Assembly: GCA_016715815.1 (NCBI GenBank)
Contig: JADJXN010000010.1
Location: 1-31,994 of the forward strand
Length of the DNA: 31,994 bases
Origin: Oligoflexia bacterium
Lineage (GTDB): Bacteria > Bdellovibrionota > Bdellovibrionia > JABDDW01
Direction: 5' to 3'
In this document: one piece after another, positions 24,729 through 31,269 of the stretch
Layout of the letters: the number at the start of each line of letters is the position of its first letter
Position numbering within the stretch: the stretch's first letter is position 1
Translations under genes and position numbers: made by a program
Notes under the pieces: model-generated
Seen by the model: only the letters and a program-made list of their open reading frames with translations
Databases searched by the model: none
Told to the model about the DNA's origin: nothing

Positions 24729-24860
24729 GTGAAAAAGGGAATATTATTTATACTAACATTTGCGTTTGCTTTTGCATTACTTGCAACAGCGGTGGCTAGT
24801 ACAAGTTTCACATCAAACACTTTTAAAAGTGAGGTTTGTACATGTTTAAAATGTTTTTAA
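24729..24860 (+). CDS. Tiny exported Cys-containing peptide (43 residues)
   Basis: GTG start with AAGGA ten bases upstream. The product begins MKKGILFILTFAFAFALLATAVA, a textbook signal peptide with Ala-x-Ala, leaving about twenty residues ending EVCTCLKCF with three cysteines. Its last 19 bases overlap the next gene, whose GAGG ribosome binding site lies inside this ORF, so translation could be coupled. Not recognised. It could be a secreted peptide, a toxin/bacteriocin-like leader, or a short ORF tuning the following gene. Supported only by start context, signal-peptide quality and overlap. Confidence 0.5.
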   Translation: MKKGILFILTFAFAFALLATAVASTSFTSNTFKSEVCTCLKCF

Positions 24861-25387
24861 CTTTAATGATTATTGGAACCCTAGGCGCTCCTTCCGCTTT
24901 TGCCTATAATGAAAGCCCTGCCAGAGATAAAGAATTTAGAGAAGAGCTAAAATTTGATAATATTTTTGAAACCAGCGAAAACTCTCAATTAAAAATTGAC
25001 CAAGAGTATGCTGCTAATGAAGTCACTCAAAGTGAGCTTGCAATTAATGCAGAAAAATCACGTGTTGAGGATTTGAAAACTCAAAATTTACAACTCAATG
25101 ATGAAATAAGACAGAACACCAAAATTGCAAAACAAAATAGAAAAGCTGCTCTTAAAGAAAGTAAAAAAGCAGCTAGACTTCAGTACTTAGTAAATGCAAA
25201 GTCAAAACAACTTCAAAAAATTAAAATAGCAAATATTAAGTATTTAAAAGCAATTGAAAACGCGCAAAAAAAGCAGCTTCAAGCTGAAGCAAAATTAAAA
25301 AGACTAGAAGCGCATAAAAAGCATCAATATGAGCTTAAAAAGAAGTTATTGGCTAAAAGACAAAGAGCTAATTTAGCTAGACGCTAA
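24842..25387 (+). CDS. Exported coiled-coil protein
   Basis: Protein of 181 residues. The signal peptide is MFKMFLTLMIIGTLGAPSAFA. The rest is almost wholly charged helix: residues from about 50 to the end are rich in Lys, Glu, Gln, Ala and Leu with heptad-like spacing, and the C-terminus is strongly basic (KKKLLAKRQRANLARR). It likely forms an elongated periplasmic coiled coil. An upstream in-frame TTG at 24836 is less likely than the ATG at 24842, which has GAGG seven bases ahead. Second in a cluster of small exported proteins. No enzymatic motif. Confidence 0.75.
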   Translation: MFKMFLTLMIIGTLGAPSAFAYNESPARDKEFREELKFDNIFETSENSQLKIDQEYAANEVTQSELAINAEKSRVEDLKTQNLQLNDEIRQNTKIAKQNRKAALKESKKAARLQYLVNAKSKQLQKIKIANIKYLKAIENAQKKQLQAEAKLKRLEAHKKHQYELKKKLLAKRQRANLARR

Positions 25388-25415
25388 CAGACGTTAATTA
25401 TAGGAGAACTAATAA

Positions 25416-25967
25416 ATGAAAGTTTTAATATTAGCTGTAGCAGCTGTGAGTATTATGGGCTGCCAAGGTAAAGGGACTGGGGCTGTAAAGCCACAACAAC
25501 AAGTAGCAGTTGCTGATGAAAATCAAAACAATTCAATTCAACCTAATTCAGTAAACGTAAATCAAAGTGCACAGAAGAAAATGCTAACATTAGCAGATAT
25601 AAATTACGGTGAGTTAAAGGTTGTAGTTAAAAGTATAGATAGAATGGTTAAGCAAGACACACATCATCCAAGTTTTGAAATTATATCAAATAACCCAAAG
25701 AGTAAAATACAGTGTGTATTTAGAGTAGTAAGTTATGATGCGCCCTATGTTGGCATGAAGTTACACAGATTCTCAAATGCTTACTTAACTGATGAGGGTG
25801 CGCTGGTCATTTCTGGGAAGATTTCCCACTCAAGAAGCGCTCTTAGGGAATCTGCGGATTTTATTTGCCAAGCTCAACAAAACATAAAGCTTAATATGCT
25901 TCAATTACCAGTAGAAAAATTTATCAGCATGTTTAGTGATGCCCTTGAAATTGAAATTCAAAATTAA
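25416..25967 (+). CDS. Lipoprotein of unknown function
   Basis: Protein of 183 residues with lipobox SIMGC (Cys16). A Gln/Asn-rich linker (to about 50) precedes a compact domain with two cysteines (QCVFRVV and FICQAQQ) about 55 residues apart, a candidate disulfide. The end reads FISMFSDALEIEIQN. AGGAG precedes the ATG. The next gene encodes a protein with the same layout (lipobox, linker, two spaced cysteines, final F-x-D-x-L-x-I-x-I), so the pair are probable diverged paralogues. Confidence 0.75.
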   Translation: MKVLILAVAAVSIMGCQGKGTGAVKPQQQVAVADENQNNSIQPNSVNVNQSAQKKMLTLADINYGELKVVVKSIDRMVKQDTHHPSFEIISNNPKSKIQCVFRVVSYDAPYVGMKLHRFSNAYLTDEGALVISGKISHSRSALRESADFICQAQQNIKLNMLQLPVEKFISMFSDALEIEIQN

Positions 25968-25984
25968 TTGAGAGAGGAGTTTGT

Positions 25985-26608
25985 ATGAAAACACTAAAGT
26001 ATTCCATAGCAGCTTTAACTTTTACGGTTTTAGCTTGCGGGCCTAAGGAACAGCCCCAACCAATTTATAAAAACACAGCAGCTACAACAGCGCCCACTGA
26101 GACGACCGATAGCCTTTCAGCAACTACAGAGTTACACAGCTTAGAGTTAGAAAAGGCTTTAAACGACCCATCAGTTCAAGCTAAATTTGATAGCCTTAAA
26201 GTTGCAGATATGAAGTCAAAACAGCTTCATATGGTTGTGAAAGATGAAAGCCAGTTTCAAACAGAGCTGGGGTCAAGTTTGCCAACCCATTACTTATTAA
26301 TGGAGCATCCAGCTTTTAATTGTGATGTTACGATCTTGTCTAATAATCGCCCTGTCAATGGCCAAACCTATGTTTTTAGTCGACCCAAAATAGTAAATAT
26401 TATGGCAAAAGACTCAATTATGGTTAAGGCTAATGCCCTTGATTCTAAGCGCATTATTAAGCACCTTGTTACCTTTGAATGCAAAACTACAAGTGATAAG
26501 CCTATAACTGATTTAACAGTTCAAGATATCAGATTACTGTTTAAAGATGTGCTGGATATTAAAATCGCTCCTGCAAAGTCACGGACAAAAGTTGACAATA
26601 AGCTTTAA
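25985..26608 (+). CDS. Lipoprotein of unknown function, probable paralogue of upstream gene
   Basis: Protein of 207 residues with lipobox TVLAC (Cys18) and a Thr-rich linker. Two cysteines (FNCDVTIL and TFECKTT) are spaced much as in the previous lipoprotein, and the C-terminus DIRLLFKDVLDIKIA parallels that protein's FISMFSDALEIEIQ. GAGGAG lies upstream of the ATG, 17 bases after the preceding stop. No Asp at +2 after the Cys, so outer-membrane sorting is expected. The function is unknown; the cluster position suggests a shared envelope role. Confidence 0.75.
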   Translation: MKTLKYSIAALTFTVLACGPKEQPQPIYKNTAATTAPTETTDSLSATTELHSLELEKALNDPSVQAKFDSLKVADMKSKQLHMVVKDESQFQTELGSSLPTHYLLMEHPAFNCDVTILSNNRPVNGQTYVFSRPKIVNIMAKDSIMVKANALDSKRIIKHLVTFECKTTSDKPITDLTVQDIRLLFKDVLDIKIAPAKSRTKVDNKL

Positions 26609-26643
26609 GTAAGGTTAAAAGTTAAACCTGCAATATTTTATTT

Positions 26644-26720
26644 GCGGGTTTAGCTCAGTTGGCTAGAGCGATACCTTGCCAAGGTATAGGTCGAGGGTTC
26701 GAGCCCCTTAACCCGCTCCA
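26644..26720 (+). tRNA. tRNA-Gly (GCC)
   Basis: A 77-base cloverleaf with encoded CCA. The acceptor GCGGGTT pairs with AACCCGC; the D stem is GCTC/GAGC; the anticodon stem ATACC/GGTAT encloses TTGCCAA with anticodon GCC; the T arm carries TTCGAGC. A TTGACA at 26592-26597 may be its -35, with a poor -10. A tyrosine integrase lies just downstream, so the 3' half probably serves as attachment site. Confidence 0.97.
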
Positions 26721-26763
26721 TTTTCATGAGTAAAATCAAATACTTATAAAATGATATTTTGCC

Positions 26764-26839
26764 ACTTGGTTGAACTCAACAGGCTTTTAAAAAATTAAAT
26801 CAACCAAAGTGTTCAACCAAAGTATTCAACCAAAGTATT
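26764..26839. repeat. Three tandem 13-bp repeats plus one inverted copy
   Basis: CAACCAAAGTGTT (26801-26813), then CAACCAAAGTATT twice (26814-26839). An inverted, one-base-shorter copy, ACTTGGTTGAAC, is at 26764-26775. They lie between the tRNA and the first gene of the integrated element, where arm-type integrase or excisionase sites are expected. That role is inference. Confidence 0.7.
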
Positions 26840-26854
26840 GGAAAAGAACAAACA

Positions 26855-27103
26855 ATGGCGAAAAAGCATATCGACGAAAATTATAAATGGCGTAATCCAA
26901 CAATTATAGATCGAGATCCTGAGTTAATCGCTTTCCTAAAAACAAAACCAAATTATGAAGAAGCGCGTTGCTATAGAAAGGTTATGCTCTTGCGTCGTGA
27001 ACGTTTTATGGAAATAGAAAAAAATCGGGGAGCAACACCCCGACCTCAATTAGATCTTGATGCGCTCCCCGAAGAAAGACACCTAACATTGGTAAAATTA
27101 TAA
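26855..27103 (+). CDS. Small basic protein next to the attachment region
   Basis: Protein of 82 residues, charged, no signal peptide. The central part (YEEARCYRKVMLLRRERFMEIEKNRG) is a predicted basic helix. Not recognised. It sits between the tRNA with its repeats and a convergent integrase gene 11 bases away. A recombination directionality factor or a small DNA-binding protein is possible, but there is no diagnostic motif. GGAAAAG about eight bases before the ATG can serve as ribosome binding site. Belongs to the mobile element by position. Confidence 0.6.
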   Translation: MAKKHIDENYKWRNPTIIDRDPELIAFLKTKPNYEEARCYRKVMLLRRERFMEIEKNRGATPRPQLDLDALPEERHLTLVKL

Positions 27104-27114
27104 TTTTCTATTCG

Positions 27115-28512
27115 TTAAAACAAATCCATTTCTTCACGTTTGATTTTTCCACCTTTTAATATTTTTCCAAGTTGTTGAAATACAGGATCAGTTAATGGCT
27201 TTTTTCCATTTTTTAAATTTGGCCATAAAGCTACCATTACACATTCTAACAAAAAGCCATGCCACGTTCGCGGCATATCCCGAATGGCCAAAGGCATAGC
27301 TTCTTCCCAAGTTCTTTGGTCCTTTACTTTGCGAGAAGCATAAACATCCTGAATCATTCGTGCGCCCATATGCCCTGCCATATCGCCAACTTCTTTTGAG
27401 GATAAACCAGGGGTTAATATTAACCACGTCAATGCTGTATGGCGGAGACAGTAGCGATCAAGCTTAGAACCATTTGTTCCAAATGCAGAAATTGCAATTT
27501 CCTGAAACACTTTGGCACCGTCGTCCGTGATAATAGGTTTTGGGTGACAGTTAGTTAAAAATAAAATCGCATCAATAATTTTATTTCTTGGAATTATTAT
27601 GCTTTCTACACCTTTGCTGGCGGTCTTAAGAGATTTTTTCCTGCCATACTTCCAACTACCACTAATCAAAATTGAGCTTGGCAAAATTTCTGCGCAAGGG
27701 GCTTCCTGAGGTCTAGAACCAAATAAAAGTTGAATTACTAAAGCATCACGCACTGGCTTAGTAAGAGGATCATCAAATTTAATAAGGCTGTCAACAAAGT
27801 GCAAAACCTCTTGTCGTTCAAGATGGCGTCTATCTCGACTGTTAAATTCTATCCCGTGGTCTCGAAGTTGCGAACGAGAGGGAATATAGATATCTTTAAA
27901 TAATTCATCTAAGTTTCTGATTCCAACCCATGTAGCAAGCCTCCTAATTTCTGTTCTATCACTTTTTAGTGTATCTGGGGATAGGTGGTTGCCTGGGGCC
28001 ATCTTGCTTTTAAAATAGGTTTTTACTATTTTATTCGTTAGCGAATCGCTCTTTCCAGAGTGTTTTAAGAGTTCACGGCAAATTCGAATAACTGTTGTCT
28101 TTGAGCTGCGCTCAATGGGTTTTTGTAATTGTATTTCACAGTATTCCTCAAATTTTCTGGCTAGGATAGAAGGGCCAAAATTAAGAGTAAAATCTTTTCT
28201 TGCTCCATTGAACCTTCTTGGGGGTGAAATTATTCTTGAAATTATCCATCTTTCTTTTTCTTGATCAAATTGCAGAGGAACAATTTCGTTACACAACTTT
28301 TGCCAAATTAGATGAGCTTTTTTTTCTTCATGAGCAATGAGTCTCCTAAATTTACGATTTCTAGCTTGAAAAAATTCAACTTCAAAACTTAGTTTTCCTC
28401 TTCTGTCATATACGCGGTATAGAGCAAGCCATTCTTTTTTAAAAAGAATTTTTCTCCCTCTTGGATGAGGAACCTGTTGCGCAATCTTATTTTCCAGCTT
28501 TAGTGAATTCAT
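27115..28512 (-). CDS. Tyrosine recombinase (integrase) of the mobile element
   Basis: Protein of 465 residues from the ATG at 28512. Catalytic residues of the tyrosine recombinase family are visible: first Arg in LFGSRPQEA (about 267), RH in YCLRHTALTW (357-358), His in AGHMG (381) and the nucleophile Tyr in QDVYAS (391), ten residues after it. The box II His usually found two residues before the second Arg is replaced by Tyr (YCLRH). A helical core-binding domain precedes it, with a basic N-terminus for arm DNA. A GTG upstream (28593) opens inside a hairpin and is rejected. It reads toward the tRNA, the usual orientation for tRNA-targeting elements. Confidence 0.9.
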   Translation of the reverse strand: MNSLKLENKIAQQVPHPRGRKILFKKEWLALYRVYDRRGKLSFEVEFFQARNRKFRRLIAHEEKKAHLIWQKLCNEIVPLQFDQEKERWIISRIISPPRRFNGARKDFTLNFGPSILARKFEEYCEIQLQKPIERSSKTTVIRICRELLKHSGKSDSLTNKIVKTYFKSKMAPGNHLSPDTLKSDRTEIRRLATWVGIRNLDELFKDIYIPSRSQLRDHGIEFNSRDRRHLERQEVLHFVDSLIKFDDPLTKPVRDALVIQLLFGSRPQEAPCAEILPSSILISGSWKYGRKKSLKTASKGVESIIIPRNKIIDAILFLTNCHPKPIITDDGAKVFQEIAISAFGTNGSKLDRYCLRHTALTWLILTPGLSSKEVGDMAGHMGARMIQDVYASRKVKDQRTWEEAMPLAIRDMPRTWHGFLLECVMVALWPNLKNGKKPLTDPVFQQLGKILKGGKIKREEMDLF

Positions 28513-28574
28513 AAGTAAAAAACCTAACTTCCTTTTTTCTGGAAGTGAAGCGACTATAAAAAATTTAAATAGAA

Positions 28575-28607
28575 ATCCTATGTGCATTTGCACATAGGAT
28601 TTTTTTT
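28575..28607 (+). terminator. Perfect 12-bp hairpin with T-tract
   Basis: ATCCTATGTGCA (28575-28586) and TGCACATAGGAT (28589-28600) around TT, followed by seven further T: a textbook intrinsic terminator on the plus strand. It lies in the 5' leader of the integrase on the other strand and just before a TTGACA promoter. It may end antisense transcription into or from the integrase leader, or insulate the promoter at 28606. Confidence 0.7.
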
Positions 28608-28636
28608 GACAAAACTCAAAAAGGAAGCGTTATTTT
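28606..28636 (+). promoter_or_regulatory. Candidate promoter for the 52-residue ORF and XRE regulator
   Basis: A perfect -35 TTGACA (28606-28611) begins at the end of the terminator T-tract. Possible -10 sequences are GTTATT (17-base spacer, 28629-28634) or TATTTT (28631-28636, 19-base spacer). The first start codon downstream is at 28642. Confidence 0.4.
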
Positions 28637-28641
28637 AGTTC

Positions 28642-28800
28642 ATGTTAATTGAAAACTTAAATGGTGATTCATCTAAACCTTCTGAAAAAGAATCTATCTT
28701 TGAGGGGCTTGGAATGATTATTACTGAACTAGGGGAACAAGCCGCAAATGTTGCTGATTTCATGGATGCTAGCATTGCTCAAAGAGGAAAGAGAAAGTAA
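28642..28800 (+). CDS. Small acidic ORF upstream of XRE regulator (52 residues)
   Basis: Encodes 52 residues with an acidic N-terminal half (NGDSSKPSEKES), a helical part (LGMIITELGEQAANVADFMD) and a basic end (AQRGKRK). It starts downstream of a TTGACA promoter and ends nine bases before the regulator ATG, an operon-like placement. Not recognised. AAGGAAG lies about 14 bases before the ATG. It could be a partner or antagonist of the adjacent regulator. Confidence 0.5.
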   Translation: MLIENLNGDSSKPSEKESIFEGLGMIITELGEQAANVADFMDASIAQRGKRK

Positions 28801-28809
28801 TTTTCTAAA

Positions 28810-29100
28810 ATGGAATTGCGCAAAATATTGCAAAATCTACTTAATAGTAAGGGTATGAATATAACTCAATTAGCACGCATAACCAAAATTCCTAAGCAAA
28901 CATTACATAATTGGATTAGTGGGTCTCAACCACGTGATTTAGAACAGGTTCGACGAGTTGCAATTTACTTTGAAGTTTCCTTAGATTTTTTGTTATTTGG
29001 GAATGAAATTATAATTTCAGACCCTATTTTAGATTTTCAAAATGAAATCAGGGCGGGTATTTTTGAAGTGATTTTGCGTCGAACAAAACCCAACTGTTGA
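28810..29100 (+). CDS. XRE-family helix-turn-helix regulator
   Basis: Protein of 96 residues. Residues 1-66 form a Cro/C1-type domain: LRKILQNLLNSKGMNITQLARITKIPKQTLHNWISGSQPRDLEQVRRVAIYFEVSLDFLLFG, with the HTH at about 18-38. The tail (67-96) is short, polar and unrecognised. Probably controls element maintenance genes, perhaps its own promoter or the divergent integrase leader about 300 bp upstream. Convergent with the methyltransferase operon (15 bases between stops). Confidence 0.85.
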   Translation: MELRKILQNLLNSKGMNITQLARITKIPKQTLHNWISGSQPRDLEQVRRVAIYFEVSLDFLLFGNEIIISDPILDFQNEIRAGIFEVILRRTKPNC

Positions 29101-29115
29101 AAACCCAAAAAAAGA

Positions 29116-29421
29116 TTATTCTTGAGATAATTCCTGTGCACTTTGCTTCAGAATGAGTTTTTCTTTTTTAAGTTCACGAAGTTTTTTCCTATAGTAGGAT
29201 TCCTCGTCATAAAAATTTTCAATAAGAGCTTTTGTTTCGCTTGCAGTTAGATTGTCGGGAGAACTTGCAATTAACCAATTAATTAAGTCTTTATAGGTTA
29301 ATTGCATCCCTTCTTTTTTAATTCTTAGTTGCTCCTGCCAACCTTTTATTTTACTTAGTGACTCGAGTGTTAGAGCAACATGAGTTAAATTTGACTTTTT
29401 TACTTCCACTTTATCATTCAT
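29116..29421 (-). CDS. Small coiled-coil protein coupled to the DNA methyltransferase
   Basis: Protein of 101 residues from the ATG at 29421, which has GAGGAGT before it; an earlier in-frame ATG at 29460 lies inside the methyltransferase gene and is not needed. The start overlaps the methyltransferase stop (ATGAATGA, 8 bp), so the two are co-translated. The first part (SNLTHVALTLESLSKIKGWQEQL) could be a small DNA-binding fold and the last third is a charged helix (DEESYYRKKLRELKKEKLIL). Not recognised; a modulator of the methyltransferase is a guess. Confidence 0.65.
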   Translation of the reverse strand: MNDKVEVKKSNLTHVALTLESLSKIKGWQEQLRIKKEGMQLTYKDLINWLIASSPDNLTASETKALIENFYDEESYYRKKLRELKKEKLILKQSAQELSQE

Positions 29422-30679
29422 AAATTGACTCCTCTGCATTTTTAAGGCGTTTTTGTGCAATTAAAAAATATTCTGAACTTTGTTCAATTCCGATAAAGTG
29501 ATAATTGAGCGCATGTGCTGCAACGCCTGTGGTTCCTGATCCCATAAATGGATCGAGAATAGTTCCATCTTCTGGCGTGATCATTGAACAAAAATATTTT
29601 ATAAGCTCTAGTGGTTTTACTGTGGGGTGATTGTTAAAAACCCCTTTTTCATTTTTGTTTGCTTTTTCACAATAGACAAAAGGAAAGGTTTTGAAATAAC
29701 GAGACACATCTGTTTTCTGATGGCTTTGCTTATCTAAAATTTTTGTTGGACAGTTTAAATCGCTTTTTGAAATCAAGAAATTTGAAGGATAGCGGCCATC
29801 AGGATGTTGAGTATAAATAGAATTTGAACTGCGCTTTTTCGCATCCCAAATTAGCTTACCAGAATGAAAACTCAAATTTGTGGTTGATTGGATTTTTTCT
29901 GTGGTTTCAATTCTTGAATCATCAATGTTTAAGCCACCAACACTGAATTTTAAAACATTAGCCGCAACATTGTGTTCTTCTATTGGTTTTTGCACAAGGA
30001 GCCAGTGTTCGGTAGCGGGTTTTAGTGCTGTTCCCCATCCTTCCCACTTTTGACTAATTTCTTTTGGCTCTCCTGTGGAAAAAGCTGGTTTTATAAGTGA
30101 GGTTAACCATTCAGGAGCAGGGCCTAGAAGTGGTTCAAGCTTTTCCCAACTTTCAAGTGTTGGGATTTGAGGTTGTCCATGTGGGGGAGTGGCAGTCCAG
30201 TGACAAGCCCCTCCTTTAATACCGGTGATATCATCAAGCTGTTTATTAGTTAAACCTTGCTCATTTCGTCGTTTTTTAATCCACGTTGTTACTTTGAATA
30301 AAATATCTTTATCCAAATATTTTGAGCGGTTAATTGCTTTATCAATGGCAATGTTTTTGGGAAAGCCACTGCCAAAGACATGAATGATAACATCTTTAAT
30401 TTCAAAGCCTGCAAGTTCTACTGCCTCAGCGGTCCAGTGGGAAGTTCTGGGTAAAGCCCAAATTAGCCCGTGAGCACCTGGTTTTAGTACTCGATGACAC
30501 TCTTTCATTATTTCGGCTAGCCAGTAAATCCAATTTTGTTTTCCACCACGGCTTGAATCCCATTCAAGACCAATGAACCCAATCCCTGCTGGAGGATCAG
30601 TAACCATAGACTCAACCGAGTCTGAGGGAATATCTTTTAATATTTTTAAGCAATCGTTTTGATAAATTTTGTAATGCAA
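29414..30679 (-). CDS. Orphan beta-class DNA methyltransferase
   Basis: Protein of 421 residues. The catalytic motif IV is TDPPAG at 27-32 (DPPY variant) and the SAM motif DPFMGSGTTGVAA is at 376-388, so motif order is IV then I, as in beta-class N4-cytosine/N6-adenine enzymes. Residues about 132-185 form an insertion resembling a small helix-turn-helix (TWIKKRRNEQGLTNKQLDDITGI), then target-recognition sequence up to about 330. No restriction gene is adjacent, so it is an orphan or regulatory enzyme typical of phages and integrative elements. Start codon is TTG at 30679; no ATG exists upstream of motif IV in a sensible position. Confidence 0.88.
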   Translation of the reverse strand: MHYKIYQNDCLKILKDIPSDSVESMVTDPPAGIGFIGLEWDSSRGGKQNWIYWLAEIMKECHRVLKPGAHGLIWALPRTSHWTAEAVELAGFEIKDVIIHVFGSGFPKNIAIDKAINRSKYLDKDILFKVTTWIKKRRNEQGLTNKQLDDITGIKGGACHWTATPPHGQPQIPTLESWEKLEPLLGPAPEWLTSLIKPAFSTGEPKEISQKWEGWGTALKPATEHWLLVQKPIEEHNVAANVLKFSVGGLNIDDSRIETTEKIQSTTNLSFHSGKLIWDAKKRSSNSIYTQHPDGRYPSNFLISKSDLNCPTKILDKQSHQKTDVSRYFKTFPFVYCEKANKNEKGVFNNHPTVKPLELIKYFCSMITPEDGTILDPFMGSGTTGVAAHALNYHFIGIEQSSEYFLIAQKRLKNAEESIYE

Positions 30680-30725
30680 TTTGATCTCAAAGTTTTAGAG
30701 AGAACGAGGCTAAAATTTAATTTGC

Positions 30726-31118
30726 TTAATCTTTTGTCCATGTACCAGGGTTTTCGATTACATAGATATAATGACCTTTGATGTACTTGTTGCCTTCAAT
30801 CGCATCGGGCACCCAGATTGATCGAAGCTTGGGCCGGGTTAGAGCGGGAAATTCATCAAGGTCTTTGGATGTAGACTCAATTTTATTTTGCTCGGCCTTT
30901 TTTTCTTTATGGGAAAGTAGACCAATTAGTCCACCAAGTCCTACTCCGATAGCAGCTCCCACTAAGGTTCCTTCAGAATTAGCAGTTTGTGCTTGTCCTA
31001 AAAGTCCGCCTGCAGTTCCACCGACCGCAGCACCTAGAAGTGTGCTTTGGGTTGCCGTTGCGCAAGAGTTTAAAAGAATGGGCATCAATAAGAGTGCGGT
31101 TTTAACTTTAATATCCAT
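30726..31118 (-). CDS. Glycine-zipper lipoprotein
   Basis: Protein of 130 residues starting MDIKVKTALLLMPILLNSCAT, with lipobox LLNSC (Cys19). A double glycine zipper follows (LLGAAVGGTAGGLLGQA and LVGAAIGVGLGGLIGLL), a sign of membrane-inserting or oligomerising outer-membrane lipoproteins. The C-terminal tail (VPDAIEGNKYIKGHYIYVIENPGTW) is a distinct motif. AAGGAGATAACA before the ATG at 31118 is an excellent ribosome binding site, so the longer reading frame to 31277 is rejected. Could belong to the element's transfer or exclusion functions. Confidence 0.8.
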   Translation of the reverse strand: MDIKVKTALLLMPILLNSCATATQSTLLGAAVGGTAGGLLGQAQTANSEGTLVGAAIGVGLGGLIGLLSHKEKKAEQNKIESTSKDLDEFPALTRPKLRSIWVPDAIEGNKYIKGHYIYVIENPGTWTKD

Positions 31119-31129
31119 TGTTATCTCCT

Positions 31130-31210
31130 TAAGGGTTTGAGTGTGAGGCTTGGTGAGCGTGGGGAAAGAAGCGGGAGAGGAAGGGACTGCGCAATGGGTG
31201 GGAGAGGTTT
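31130..31210. other. Purine-rich, G-skewed non-coding stretch
   Basis: The plus strand is almost free of C over long runs (GTGGGGAAAGAAGCGGGAGAGG, shortened here), unlike the AT-rich surroundings. It lies between the lipoprotein and a pair of inverted repeats. No coding or promoter assignment is made. Confidence 0.35.
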
Positions 31211-31215
31211 GATGA

Positions 31216-31246
31216 GACAGTTCATTGTGAGTAGCAATGAACTGTC
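31216..31246. repeat. Perfect 12-bp inverted repeat, oriT- or operator-like
   Basis: GACAGTTCATTG (31216-31227) and CAATGAACTGTC (31235-31246) flank a 7-base spacer. It directly abuts a second inverted repeat and lies in the intergenic region next to a mobilisation-like gene. It could be an origin of transfer, a replication or segregation site, or a terminator; there is no T-tract on either side. Confidence 0.55.
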
Positions 31247-31263
31247 GTACCGAATAGGTACGA
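31245..31263. repeat. Second inverted repeat abutting the first
   Basis: TCGTACC (31245-31251) and GGTACGA (31257-31263) flank GAATA. It shares two bases with the first repeat. The two hairpins are mutually compatible except for those bases. It lies seven bases beyond the stop of the minus-strand gene at 31270. Confidence 0.5.
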
Positions 31264-31269
31264 TAGTAC

